Below, one piece after another: positions 26,788-37,119 of a stretch of DNA of 64,000 bases; the stretch's first letter is position 1, and every line of letters begins with the position of its first letter. This DNA comes from Sorghum bicolor (Eukaryota; Streptophyta; Magnoliopsida; Poales; Poaceae): assembly GCF_000003195.3 (NCBI RefSeq), contig NC_012870.2, positions 10,594,501 through 10,658,500 of the forward strand, written 5' to 3'. The position numbers and the translations under genes are program-made. The notes under the pieces were generated by a model, which was given only the letters and a program-made list of their open reading frames with translations, made no database searches and was not told the DNA's origin.

Positions 26788-27133
26788 GGCCCTGTTTAGA
26801 TTGGAGATGAAAATTTTTTGGGTGTCACATCGGATGCGTCGGAAGGATGTCGTGAGGGATTCTTAGAAACTAATGAAAAAACAAATTACATAGCTCATCA
26901 GGAAACTACAAGACAAATCTATTAAGCATAATTAATCTATCATTAGCACATGTGAGTTACTGTAGCACTTAAGGCTAATCATGGAGTAACTAGGCTTAAA
27001 AGATTCGTCTCACGTTTTTCAATCAAACTGTGTAATTGGTTTATTTTTTTATGTACATTTAATGTTCCATATATGTGTCCAAAGATTCGATGGGATGGAC
27101 GAAAAAATTTTGGGTGGAAAACTAAACAGGGCC
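26788..27133. mobile_element. Second Tourist subfamily, 346 bp, intact ends
   Basis: GGCCCTGTTTAGATTGGAGA at the left and GGAAAACTAAACAGGGCC at the right, flanked by TTA (26785-26787, 27134-27136). The left half differs from the other local Tourists while the right half (AACTAGGCTTAAAAGATTCG) is shared. Confidence 0.85.
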
Positions 27134-27254
27134 TTAGCCTACTACACCTACACTAGGCCATTACCCCCCTAGCTGAAAGCTGGGATCACGGGAGGGACAC
27201 TATCGTCGTGGTGGTGGTGATCGTCGTGGCACAGCGCTGAAAATTCAGCCGCTG

Positions 27255-27262
27255 TATATAAA
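27255..27262 (+). promoter_or_regulatory. TATA-like sequence without an assigned gene
   Basis: TATATAAA followed by GGAACC and a (CGCA)n leader-like stretch, with an ATG at 27342 that opens only 17 codons. It resembles a core promoter, but no downstream gene is recognisable. Confidence 0.25.
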
Positions 27263-27467
27263 AGGAACCACAGGGTGACGCACGCACGCACGCATCAGTC
27301 GGCGTGCCGCTGACTCATTAGCCATCATCGACGACAGACTCATGGCAGATCGATGGGCTCTTCTTGTACACACGCATCACCTTTGCTTGCTATAGAGCAA
27401 CCACTCTGGCTCATCATCACCGTCATCCTGCAACGCGCCGAAATCGACCCTGCCGCCGGCCGTCTAA

Positions 27468-27703
27468 GGCCGTCTTTAGTTCCTGAAGCGAAAATTTTCG
27501 TAATATTGTAGCACTTTCGTTTGTTTATGGTAATTATTATCCAACTATAGACTAACTAGATTCAAAAGATTTGTCTCGTAAATTCTGACCAAGCTAGCTA
27601 TACAATTAGTTTTTATTTTCTTACTTCATGCAAGCGTCTAAAGATTTAATGTAACTGGAAATCTTGAAAAATTTTGGGTTCTAGGATCAAAGTAAACGAG
27701 GCC
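27468..27703. mobile_element. Tourist-like MITE, reverse orientation
   Basis: GGCCGTCTTTAGTTCC to AAAGTAAACGAGGCC, flanked by TAA (27465-27467, 27704-27706). Core sequences TAGACTAACTAGATTCAAAA and AATTAGTTTTTATTTTC are retained. Confidence 0.8.
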
Positions 27704-28124
27704 TAATTCAGCTAAGCCGGCCGGCCCCGCTTTGTTAATTTCCGTCAACAATCCACGTACTACGCATGCGTTCCAGCTCACAGGCACTAAACAAACCCTG
27801 CTGCAGTGCTGCTTGCATGCATTTGCGTCTCGGTTACACCAACACAGCTGCGTTGGCTGCCAAACTAGCTTGCTCGATCGTCACTGCAAGGTGCAAGCTA
27901 ATTAAGCTGCCATGGGGGATAGCGGTGTCGTAGTGCGTGGCCACACGGGGTCTTTCAACCATCTATGTGATGATGAACCGAGACGCTTAATCCGTCCTCG
28001 TTTACCTGCCGGTTCATCGAACCTGCCCGCGGTTTGGGCCGGCACCGTACCGTTGCGTAACGTCGTCGTCGGGATCGATCGATCGGAGGCGGAGCGTCGT
28101 CGCGCGCGCGGCACTAGGACACTA

Positions 28125-28367
28125 GGGCCTTGTTTACTTCCTAAAAAATTTTACAAAATTTTTCAGATTCTCCGTCACATCAAATCTTTAGACACATGCA
28201 TAAAGTATTAAATATAGATAAAAATAAAAACTAATTACACAGTTTGGTCGGAATTGACGAGACGAATCTTTTGAGTCTAGTTGGTACATGATTGGATAAT
28301 ATTTGTCAAATACAAACGAAAGTAGTACTATTCTTATTTTGCAAAATTTTTTGGAACTACACAAGGC
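28125..28367. mobile_element. Tourist-like MITE
   Basis: GGGCCTTGTTTACTTCC at the left and TTGGAACTACACAAGGC at the right with CTA on both sides. A typical family core lies between them. Confidence 0.85.
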
Positions 28368-28469
28368 CTAGGTGCGTGTGCGTGCGTGTCTACTTTGGTG
28401 GCAGTGGCACGCAGTGTGTGTCACTGCACTTTGGTGTGTCTGGAGCAAGCTAGGTTACCGCCAATTTTA

Positions 28470-28625
28470 CCGTCCGTCACATTGAATATTTAGATATAAA
28501 CATTAAATATAGACTGTTTACGAAACTAAAAATATGGTTAAAGAGAGTAATTTATGAGATAAATCTTTTAAACCTAATAAGTTTATAATTAAATATTAAT
28601 TATCAAATAAAATGAAAATACTATG
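28470..28625. mobile_element. Tourist-like MITE fragment, decayed
   Basis: CCGTCACATTGAATATTTAG, ATAAATCTTTTAAACCTAA and ATTATCAAATAAAATGAAAA match the family core; the termini are lost. Confidence 0.5.
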
Positions 28626-28711
28626 GTACCGAGCCATTAAACTTTAACAACCTCAACCAAACACATCTTAAGTCAGGGTTAGCTGGGAAAGCGGATATGA
28701 CAACGGCTTTA

Positions 28712-28930
28712 GGCCTTGTTTACTTCCACCCAAAAATCCAAAATTTTTCAAGATTGTCCGTCACATCGAATCTTTAGACACATGCATGGAGTATTAAATA
28801 TAGACGGAAATAAAAACTAATTGTACAGTTTGGTCGAAATTTACAAGATGAATCTTTTGAGCCTAGTTAGTCTATGTTTGGACAATATCTGTCACATACA
28901 AACAAAAAGTTACTGTAGCAATTTCAGAAG
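28712..28930. mobile_element. Tourist-like MITE, right end missing
   Basis: GGCCTTGTTTACTTCCACCC preceded by TTA. The core is intact to GTTACTGTAGCAATTTC, where it stops without a right terminal repeat. Confidence 0.75.
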
Positions 28931-29349
28931 CGTACTGCTGCAATGTCCTGGCCGGTGTGTGTTGCTTGGAAGAAAGATGCTACGTATATGGTCGGGTCGG
29001 CGAAACAGCCAGGACGATGATGGCCATGCGGTTTTGATGCTGATGCATGCAATGCTTAACAGCTTAAGAGTTTGTTGATATTCTGTTGAGGAGCATGTGA
29101 TGAGTTTGCATACATGCGCACACCAACACGATAGATGAAACAAACAGGGTGCTGGCAAAGTGATGTGATGTCAGGTACGCCATATTTGCATATGCATGAA
29201 TTTGATATGATCATTTGATTTGATTCTTTTCTTCTAGATAATTGTTTTTTTGTTTCTATGATCTGTCTCGCCTTTTTTGTGTGTGTTTTTACGTTTAAGT
29301 GTGTACCTGTGTTTAATTTGTTTCCTTTAACTAATAAATTTTAGTGTTG

Positions 29350-29400
29350 GTTTTTTTTTTTGGGGGGGGGGGGGGAGCCCCTCAAGAATTCTTAAAAAAA
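29350..29400. repeat. Homopolymer tract T(n)G(n)
   Basis: A run of T followed by about 13 G near 29361-29375, then A-rich sequence. Length is likely to vary or to be misassembled. Confidence 0.8.
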
Positions 29401-29553
29401 AAAAACCACCACCATCATGTGGTTTATGTTTGTATTGGTAAAGAAAGTTAATCTAAGTATCAAATTTTAGGATCCAGTACACGTCGTTGTGGAAACTAGG
29501 TGTGGGAGAGGGAATGTTCTTGTAGAGGATGTCAACGTATGTTTTGTTTATTA

Positions 29554-30382
29554 GAGCATCTCCAACAGTTGGCCATTTGTACTTTGCCATTTGTTGAAAA
29601 ATGCCAAGTCTAAGAACCATTTGCCAAAGGGAAAAAGAGGAGATCTCCAACAGTTGGCCATTTTTTGAGTTGCCATTCTCCTAAATTGTGGACCGACCGG
29701 GATATTCCTTTTTTTCGCGCTCTTGCCGCGATTCCTATCCTTCGCGCGCGCAGGAAATTCTGCCACCAATTCCATCGAGGATTTCATCGGAGATTGCCAT
29801 CGATCGCCGGTGTACATCGCGGCGGCGCTCCGTCGTCTCGCCCCGTCGTCTCGTCGTACATATGGCCTTGTATCTATCAATCGGCAAGTACATGTATCTA
29901 TCAAGTGGCAAATCAATTAGAAGAAGTACCTCAACCGTAGCTTCGTCGAAGATGGAACCCTAGCCTCGCGTCGCTGCAAGACAAGGAGGAGGCGATCGTT
30001 GTTGACGTCGAAGGAGGAGGCGACTCAATCTTCTTTCACACGCGCGCGCAATGGGGGGAGGCGGCGATGGGAGGCGCGACGGGAGGCGGCGCGATGAAAA
30101 GGACGCGAAGAAAAGGAAATAGTCGCGCGCGGGCGGGGGAAAAAAAGAGTCGCGGCAGGGAGGGGGAAGGAGGCGACCGAGCGTGGACAAGAAGTCCTGG
30201 ATTCTCGGGATTCTAAATTTGCCAAACTAAAGAGCCTATGCAAAAATGCCTAGTTTGGTCTATCAAATGCCAAGTTTGGCAAAATGCATAAATCAAATGG
30301 CCAACTGTTGGAGAGCAATTTTTATGGTTTTTGACAAATTCCTAGAATGTATAACCCAAATGGCCAACTGTTGGAGATGCTC
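29554..30382. mobile_element. 829-bp MITE with GAGCATCTCCAACAG termini carrying GC-rich foreign DNA
   Basis: GAGCATCTCCAACAGTTGGC and its inverse CCAACTGTTGGAGATGCTC bound the element; TTA flanks both ends (29551-29553, 30383-30385). Subterminal copies of CCAACAGTTGGCCATTT recur inside both ends. The middle (about 29680-30210) is GC-rich, unlike the AT-rich ends, and may be a captured gene fragment. No transposase is visible, so it would depend on a PIF/Harbinger enzyme elsewhere. Confidence 0.85.
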
Positions 30383-30385
30383 TTA

Positions 30386-31095
30386 ACCACCTCTATTAAA
30401 AGATCACATTTAACCCGTTAATAACGGAGGCAATTGCTTTGACCATCTCGGTTAATTGATTAACCAAAGGCGGGCTATTTACAATACCCACCTCGGTTAA
30501 TCAATAACAAACAAACAAAAATCCCGAGCATGTAGACTCGGTACGGGCTCGGTACCGTCTCCATTGAAAGATGGTTATGTTATGAGGCTCACCTCCATAA
30601 ATCAATTTATAACAGTCGCCTCATAACGTAACCACATTTGAAAATAGATTTATAAGGACGACGGTTATAAAATGACCTTCTCGTAAGCTAGTTTTGAAGA
30701 AGGTTGTCTTAATACAACCGTCTTAATAGATTTTGTGAGACGAATATTTATGACTGTCATTATTAATAAAAATGATTGCCTCAGTTAATTGTAAGCATTA
30801 ACCAAGGCGGTCAATGTCTCGCAAAAGTTCAGAGACAGCTTATTTGTGCAGCCCGGGCCTGCTGCATGCTTCCGATCAAATGTATCGCAAACTGTCAAGG
30901 CGAGAGAACGAAGCTGCGAAGCACCCGGCGCCGGCGGGCCGGCCGATCGATCGACGCGGCTGGCCTGTAGCGCGCGAGTGACTTGGCGGCGGCCGCCCGT
31001 CGTCAAAGCGGGCGGCGCGCGGGCGCACGGATTCGAAACAGAAGGACTACAGCGATAAAACGCACGGTCCCAGTTGACCTTGTGCGACGAATACA
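30386..31095. other. Intergenic DNA, no gene seen
   Basis: 30390-30800 contains repeated GGTTAAT/CCTCGGTTAAT-like motifs, suggesting another decayed foldback repeat. 30850-31050 is GC-rich with overlapping frames on both strands and no recognisable domain. Confidence 0.35.
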
Positions 31096-31101
31096 CTTCT
31101 A

Positions 31102-31361
31102 CTCCCTCCGTCCCAAATTATAAGTCATTCCAAAAATTTTGGAGAGTCAAAGTTTTTCAAGTTTGACCAAATTTATATAGCAAAATAATAACATTTTTAG
31201 TACCAACCAAGTATCATTAGATTCTTTGTTAGTTATATTTTCATAGTGTACCTATTTTATGACATAAATCTTTATATTTCTCTCTATATTTTTGGTCAAA
31301 CTTGAAAATGCTTTGACTCTCTAAGATTCTTGGAATGACTTATAATTTGGAACGGAGGGAG
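31102..31361. mobile_element. Stowaway MITE, intact
   Basis: CTCCCTCCGTCCCAAATTAT to ATAATTTGGAACGGAGGGAG with TA target duplications (31100-31101, 31362-31363). Extended inverted repeats continue inward (AAGTCATTCCAAAAATTTTG and its inverse). 260 bp. Confidence 0.95.
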
Positions 31362-31634
31362 TAGTATGGAGTATGTTGACTCACACATCAGCAGCACACT
31401 GTTGTTTTTCCACCCTTTCAAAGTCATTTCTTTTGCAAAGTGGAACTTTTGCTCCAGTTCAATTTGTGGTCAAACAAGGAAGTACAGGCTTGATTAGTCT
31501 TTTAGACCGCCCGCCGGTTGTACCCAATGTAAACAAGTCTAAAACGCAAGGTTTTTGGGTGGAACTAAACAAGGTCATAGTATATGATTAGTTTGAAAAT
31601 GACCAGTTTGTGTGCGTGTCTGTATGCAATTTTA

Positions 31635-31855
31635 TGTTCTGTTTAGTTTATAAAAATTGTCTTTTTTTCTAATCACATCGAATCTTTGACGTATACATAG
31701 AGCATTTAATATAGATAAAAAATAATTAATTGTATAATTTGTATGTAATTTGCGAGACGAATCTTTTAAATCTAATTAGTTTATAATTAGACATTAATTA
31801 TCAAATAAAATAAAAATACTAAATAGTCAAATAAAAAAATTCATAAAACCTTAGT
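31635..31855. mobile_element. Tourist-like MITE, decayed
   Basis: TTCTGTTTAGTTTATAAAAA, AATCACATCGAATCTTTGAC, GCGAGACGAATCTTTTAAAT and TAATTATCAAATAAAATAAA match the family core. A lone right terminus (GGAACTAAACAAGG) at about 31561-31575 belongs to another truncated copy. Confidence 0.6.
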
Positions 31856-32401
31856 TCCAGGGATTTAGGACAGAATACCTTGCGTACCAAGCATAAGCAG
31901 ATCGGTCTCACCGGTTGACCGGCCACCGACATGGCGGTCTTCCACCACCAGCGCGGATCCTACGCATGCATGCACACGTCCATATCAGCAGGGTCGGTCA
32001 AGTGGTCAACGACGCGTGGGCCTCTCGTGTCAGCGACTCAAGCTCGAGACCGATGTGTGCCTCATGCCTGACGTATGGTCAACTCGAGACTCCACGCGGC
32101 ACCGACGTTTCAAACGACCGGCATCGGTTCATGTCAGCACTCCAGGCCGAACCTTCGGCCCATCCTAGCACACTTCCTCAAGAGCAATATGGAATTCCAT
32201 TTGAAGCACGAAAAATCAAAAGGGAGACAAACACAAACACAAACACTAATTCTCTTGCTAGGAATTCTTGGGAATTGGTTGATAGAATTACTCCATCTAT
32301 AAGTTGTAAACACATATTTCATAATGTACAATACATGCCTTGTACTTTGTGCCATTGCAAAGCTTTTCCTGGGGTGCATTCCACCCATGTAAAATCACTT
32401 A

Positions 32402-32620
32402 GGCCTTGTTTAGTTCACCCCGAAAACCAAAAAGTTTTCAAAATTTCCCGTCACATCGAATCTTGTGGCACATGCATGAAGCATTAAACATAAACAAAAA
32501 CAAAAACTAACTACGCAGTTTGCCTGTAAATCGCGAGATGAATCTTTTGACCCTAGTTAGTTTATAATTGGACAATATTTACCACAAACAAACGAAAATG
32601 CTACGCATCTAAACAAGGCC
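32402..32620. mobile_element. Tourist-like MITE with shortened right end
   Basis: GGCCTTGTTTAGTTCACCCC to CATCTAAACAAGGCC, flanked by TTA (32399-32401, 32621-32623). At 219 bp it is about 24 bp shorter than the full copies because part of the right subterminal region is deleted. Confidence 0.9.
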
Positions 32621-32623
32621 TTA

Positions 32624-35413
32624 TGTTTGGATAGAATTCAGCTGTTTATTAAAAAAGTGGGCGGGGCAAGGGAGGTAGAATATACACGGTTTAGATAGGC
32701 CAATTTAATGTTTCAATATCAAAGTTTACTAATGTACTATAGCATCCTTTATAGAATTGTAAAAATGAGGTGGGGCTATAGCGGATATTGCGAATTACTG
32801 TACTAATAATACTAGGATACATCGCTTCAGGAAGCTTGCCAAGACCGCGATCAAAAGCTTGACGAAGAACCTCCTCAAATGAAAAAACTCACATATCCTC
32901 CTTGAAGACTATTTGGACATGAAAGAGGGAACCATGATAGATTTTAGATGTTTATTATGAGCCATGCACAACCAAAAGATCAGGCTACACTACACGTAAC
33001 ACATAAACCACTCTGCATCATCGCCCAATGCAAAAGGATATCGCTGTTGGTGGAACCATTACCATTCTTGTATACAGCATAGCGTTCATGTTTACTCCTG
33101 TCATGCCTAGTGTCTTTTCCTGCCCTTAAGAACACATGCTCTCACTATCTCACCTAACCACATTAAAAAGTGTACAAACACACATCTTAATGCACTTTCG
33201 TATTGAGATGTATGTTTGCATAGTTCTTAAAGCGAATTTAATGGACAAGAGGGTAAGAGCATATGCCCTTAATGGCAGAAAAAACTTCGCCACCCAGTGT
33301 GTAGTAGGAATAGGAATATACTATCCACCACAACGTGATGCGGACAACTCGCAAGAGAAGGATTAAGGAATACACGCACGATAACACGACAAGCCATTAG
33401 ATGCTGTGGCCGATGGCACAGAAGAGGGAAAAAAAAAAGCCAAAAACAGCCGTGCCTTTAGCTTTAGTGAGCAGTGAGTAGGATCGTACTGCAGTACTTG
33501 CACTAGAAAGGATTTTGGCATCACAGGGCTGGTCCCTGGCTTCCTGCCTCTTCCATCACAAACAGCGCCATGGTTGGCAACTTGCCGTGGCGTCGAGCAT
33601 CTTCCCAAATTCTTGGGTGTTCTGTCCAGGTACAATTCTAAGCATAAGGCTTTAACTATTCCCTAAGCTAGTGCATGTTGCTATTCCCAAATTCTACTAG
33701 CAATATCTGTACAAATATATTTATAGTCAAAAGAAGTAGCTTGTAGAAATACTACAGATCATATTAGCACATGACAGTCAGTGAGTCACCAGTGAAAAAA
33801 AAATAAGCCATCATTATAACATGCAGGCTTACGGTTCAACGTGCTACAAGACGGCATACGACATGGTTGCAGGATCCATTGGTTTCAATGGACTGAGCCA
33901 CCGACATGAGTTTCCTTTGCACTTGAGCCCCGCTTTAATTTGGAATGATGCACAAAGCTTCCAGATTCCTGCTGCATAATTCGAACTATTTAAGTTTTAA
34001 CCTCCTCCCTATGAAACATAATTCCTTATCGAATAATCAGAGCCCCTTGTCGATAATCAGAGTCTGCAAAGCTAGTGGATTCCAGGAGCTTCTGCAAATG
34101 ATAAGGCCCGACATCCATACATGGGCAACTCTCTGAAGCCTGAAATCCCTTCCCAACAAATAAAGCGAAATATTCCCTCAAATTCTCTGAACCAAGAAAA
34201 GGCCACCAGCATACAACTCATTATATGCATTGCACTTGCACGTATGAAGCTCCGACACAGGCCGCGATAACTCAGCTTTCTTTACGTGATCTGATTGCTA
34301 GAGTACTTCCCAAAGAGAAGCCGAGAGAGTATCATTCACCAACCTGGCAGTGCTTAATTCAGCTAAGTGATGGACCAATCAGTAGCCTCCCAATGCTATT
34401 TTAGACGATCACAGATCTATCAACACCACCAAACCCAAGCCAGCACACTGCAAGACACCAAAAGGATTGAAAGCAAGCTGCCAAATGGCATGATGTGCAG
34501 GAACACCAACCCTGCGTGATTCAGAGTCAGAAAGGCAATTATATGAGTCCATGGGCATTGTCATTGACAAGGCAAAGATAACCACAGTTTCACGAGAAAA
34601 TATGCACCGTGGCACGCTGGCCACTGGAGACAACAACTTGCCTATATTGGCATAGACAGGATGATAATGTTGGTTAAGACAACGAGTGCTGTGCTATACA
34701 CATGAAAACTTCCTTTCATAAATAAAGGACTTTATATAAAGACATAAATAATGAGAAGCAGCACGATCTGAAGCATCTAGGTCCCCCACTTTTTTTTAAT
34801 ATAAGAATGAACTGTAGCTGTGAGGACATGCCAAAGCCTAGTAGATATTTTATGTTCGTACCTGAATATGATTGGTCCATCACTGATCTCTGTTTGTACT
34901 TGTGAACATGTGAGATCCAAGTTGAAAGCAGCACATGATCGTTTCAATAGTGGTTCGCGGAAAACTACATTGCTCGAGTAGGACTGTAGGAGGCAGGGAA
35001 CTGTACAAGTTCAGTTCTGAAACAAGTAGCTGATGTTCCAGATGGCAACTACTCACCAAACAAACATAATAAGGGCTGTCACTATCGCTGGAAAATAACG
35101 AGGGATTTATGCACAATGACATCAGAATCACTAACAAAAGATTAGGAGAAATGGAAGTTGACAAATGTTGTCTTAGCACCACGTATAGAGAATTAATAAC
35201 TATTACAGATTACACATGCAACTACAACCACCACATAATTTCTTTCAAGAAGTCAAAGTTTTGAAACATCCTATAGAATTCAGCCCACAATGAGTAAATA
35301 GTTGAGGCAAATATAAACTTTTTCCTCTGCTTCTTAAATTTAATTGAAGACAAAAAAAAGATAAAGATCAGGAATAAAAAGAAATACAAACAACATGTTT
35401 GGTTTGGCAGAAC
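32624..35413. other. Unassigned intergenic DNA
   Basis: No exon chain could be built. Short open frames (33363-33635 minus, 34409-34636 minus, 34880-35182 minus) show no family motif. A G-rich motif is not present and no RNA gene was recognised. Confidence 0.35.
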
Positions 35414-35668
35414 TCATCTGGCATCAGCTGAACCTGGCGACATAGAATGGGTTGGTCCGGCACTTTTTACAGAGTGGCTTTGTATTTCAAGTCCGCTTAC
35501 AATCAACTCTCCTTGGAAGCACTTGATGACAGATGGTGCAGTTCCACGCTGCAAACCAAACAGCTTTGTCAGCTTCGGCTCTAGGATCGGGATGACCTCA
35601 TGCCACAAACCAAACATGTTGAAACTCTTACCACCTTTCCTTGTCTCTCTTTTCTCATATTTCATCAA
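35414..35668 (-). other. Exon-like open frame of unknown origin
   Basis: An open frame of 84 residues preceded by a TTTCCAG acceptor-like site at about 35675-35681 and ending in TGA. The translation (NMFGLWHEVIPILEPKLTKL, then FQGELIVSGLEIQ) has balanced composition and looks more protein-like than its surroundings. I do not recognise the family. It may be a terminal exon or a gene fragment carried by a transposon. Confidence 0.3.
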
Positions 35669-35683
35669 TAAAGCTGGAAATAC

Positions 35684-35797
35684 TCCCTTCTAAATTATAG
35701 GTTGTTTTGGCTTTTCAACTATATATTTATGTGCATAACAAAAGCTAGGTACCTAAAAGAACTAAAATGAACTATAGTTTGGGACAGATGGAGTAAC
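35684..35797. mobile_element. Short Stowaway-like remnant
   Basis: TACTCCCTTCTAAATTATAG at the left and AACTATAGTTTGGGACAGAT then GGAGTA at the right form imperfect inverted repeats with TA flanks. Confidence 0.55.
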
Positions 35798-36772
35798 ATA
35801 CAAATGTCTTCTTAGGTAATAGTCTTGTTTAGGATAAGCAAATCTTAAAAGTTCCAGACATTCTTTTATATTATGTAAGTCAGAAACAGTACTCAAATAT
35901 ATAAGCTAAACTTGTAAAGGGGAACAGTGGAAGTTTTGCAATGAAAGTAGGATGTTACTAACTAGTGCTTGAATCACCTAAGACAGAACCTGAACAGTTC
36001 AATACTACTAGACAAAAAGCAAACTGACACAGCAGTAAAGCAGTAGAGAGCCATGTTCCCAGAATGGTTTGTTTTTTTTTAACAACCACAAGTAGTGTTT
36101 TGTTGCTTTATCCAACATTTGATGTTCTGCAGTGCCAGCCAGCGCAGGGATCAACCTTTGCTTTATCTTTGCTTACATTAGGATGCCCTTTTCAGGTGTC
36201 ATCACAGATCCCATTAGTACTTTGGAGGCAAAGTCATGGGAATGCTGTGATGTAGCTCAGTGGCTGACTCTATAATCTTTCGGCACAGCATATGTTATGT
36301 AAAAATATGCATTTGATTACTTGTACCTAGACAGCCTAGTGGTTGGTAGCTCAGCATACAAAACATAGGGCATGTCCTCTATACAAGTAAGAGAAAGTGT
36401 GTTTGTTTCCAGTTGCAGCAGACAAGACAAGCAATGCACTAACAGTTCTCATTGCCATTCGAATAGTTCCTGAGACAACGAAGTCATTTTAAAACCTTAA
36501 TTATCAATATTATGACGAGCCAATAACACTTCTTCAAAAATGAAAGAAGTGTAAGACGAGCAGTTACCACCACCATAAACAAATCTGTTATAAGAGGAAT
36601 CAACTTATTGTGTATAAACAGCAAGCGTTGAAGCAATCAGACGAATACTGAAAAGGAAAAACACAGATGCATTCTCGAACACGCAAGAGAACTGTGTATC
36701 ATTGTATTAATTAAAGATGAAAAAAAAGATATATATACCAACCCAATAGGACATGTCCTCGATCCCAAACAC

Positions 36773-37108
36773 CTAAGCATCTATGACAGAGCTAGTTAGG
36801 AAGGAAAGCCCCTTAGCCCCTGCCAAACTCCAATATTTCATCTCCTCAGTGGCCAGCAAAAGAGCGCAATGTAGATAGGGTGATCCTCCATCAAACACAC
36901 ACATATTTTGGTGATTCCATAGCATCCATGCTCCTAGGATGACAATGGAATTCAGTCCTTGCAGCATTTGGCCACTGACCATGTCATTTGTCCATGCCCA
37001 CCCGCCATCAAAGGATGTTTCTTCAGATTGTGCAGATAAACTCCAAAAGAAAGATAATTTAAAAAGACCAAGCAGAAGTTGAAAGTGAGTGGTCATATTG
37101 TTTATCAT
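36773..37108 (-). pseudogene. LINE retrotransposon C-terminal fragment
   Basis: The translation carries the tail seen after the RT/zf-RVT region of grass LINEs: QGLNSIVILGAWMLWNHQNM, CVFDGGSP, then a Trp-rich AGAKGLSFL ending. RT and endonuclease domains are absent. An isolated 3' fragment, no longer mobile. Confidence 0.7.
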
Positions 37109-37119
37109 GAAAATATCTA

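Noticed and set aside
31915..32487. 190-codon plus-strand frame
   Set aside because: No recognisable domain, runs into a Tourist MITE at its 3' end and contains low-complexity NTNTNTN; probably chance.
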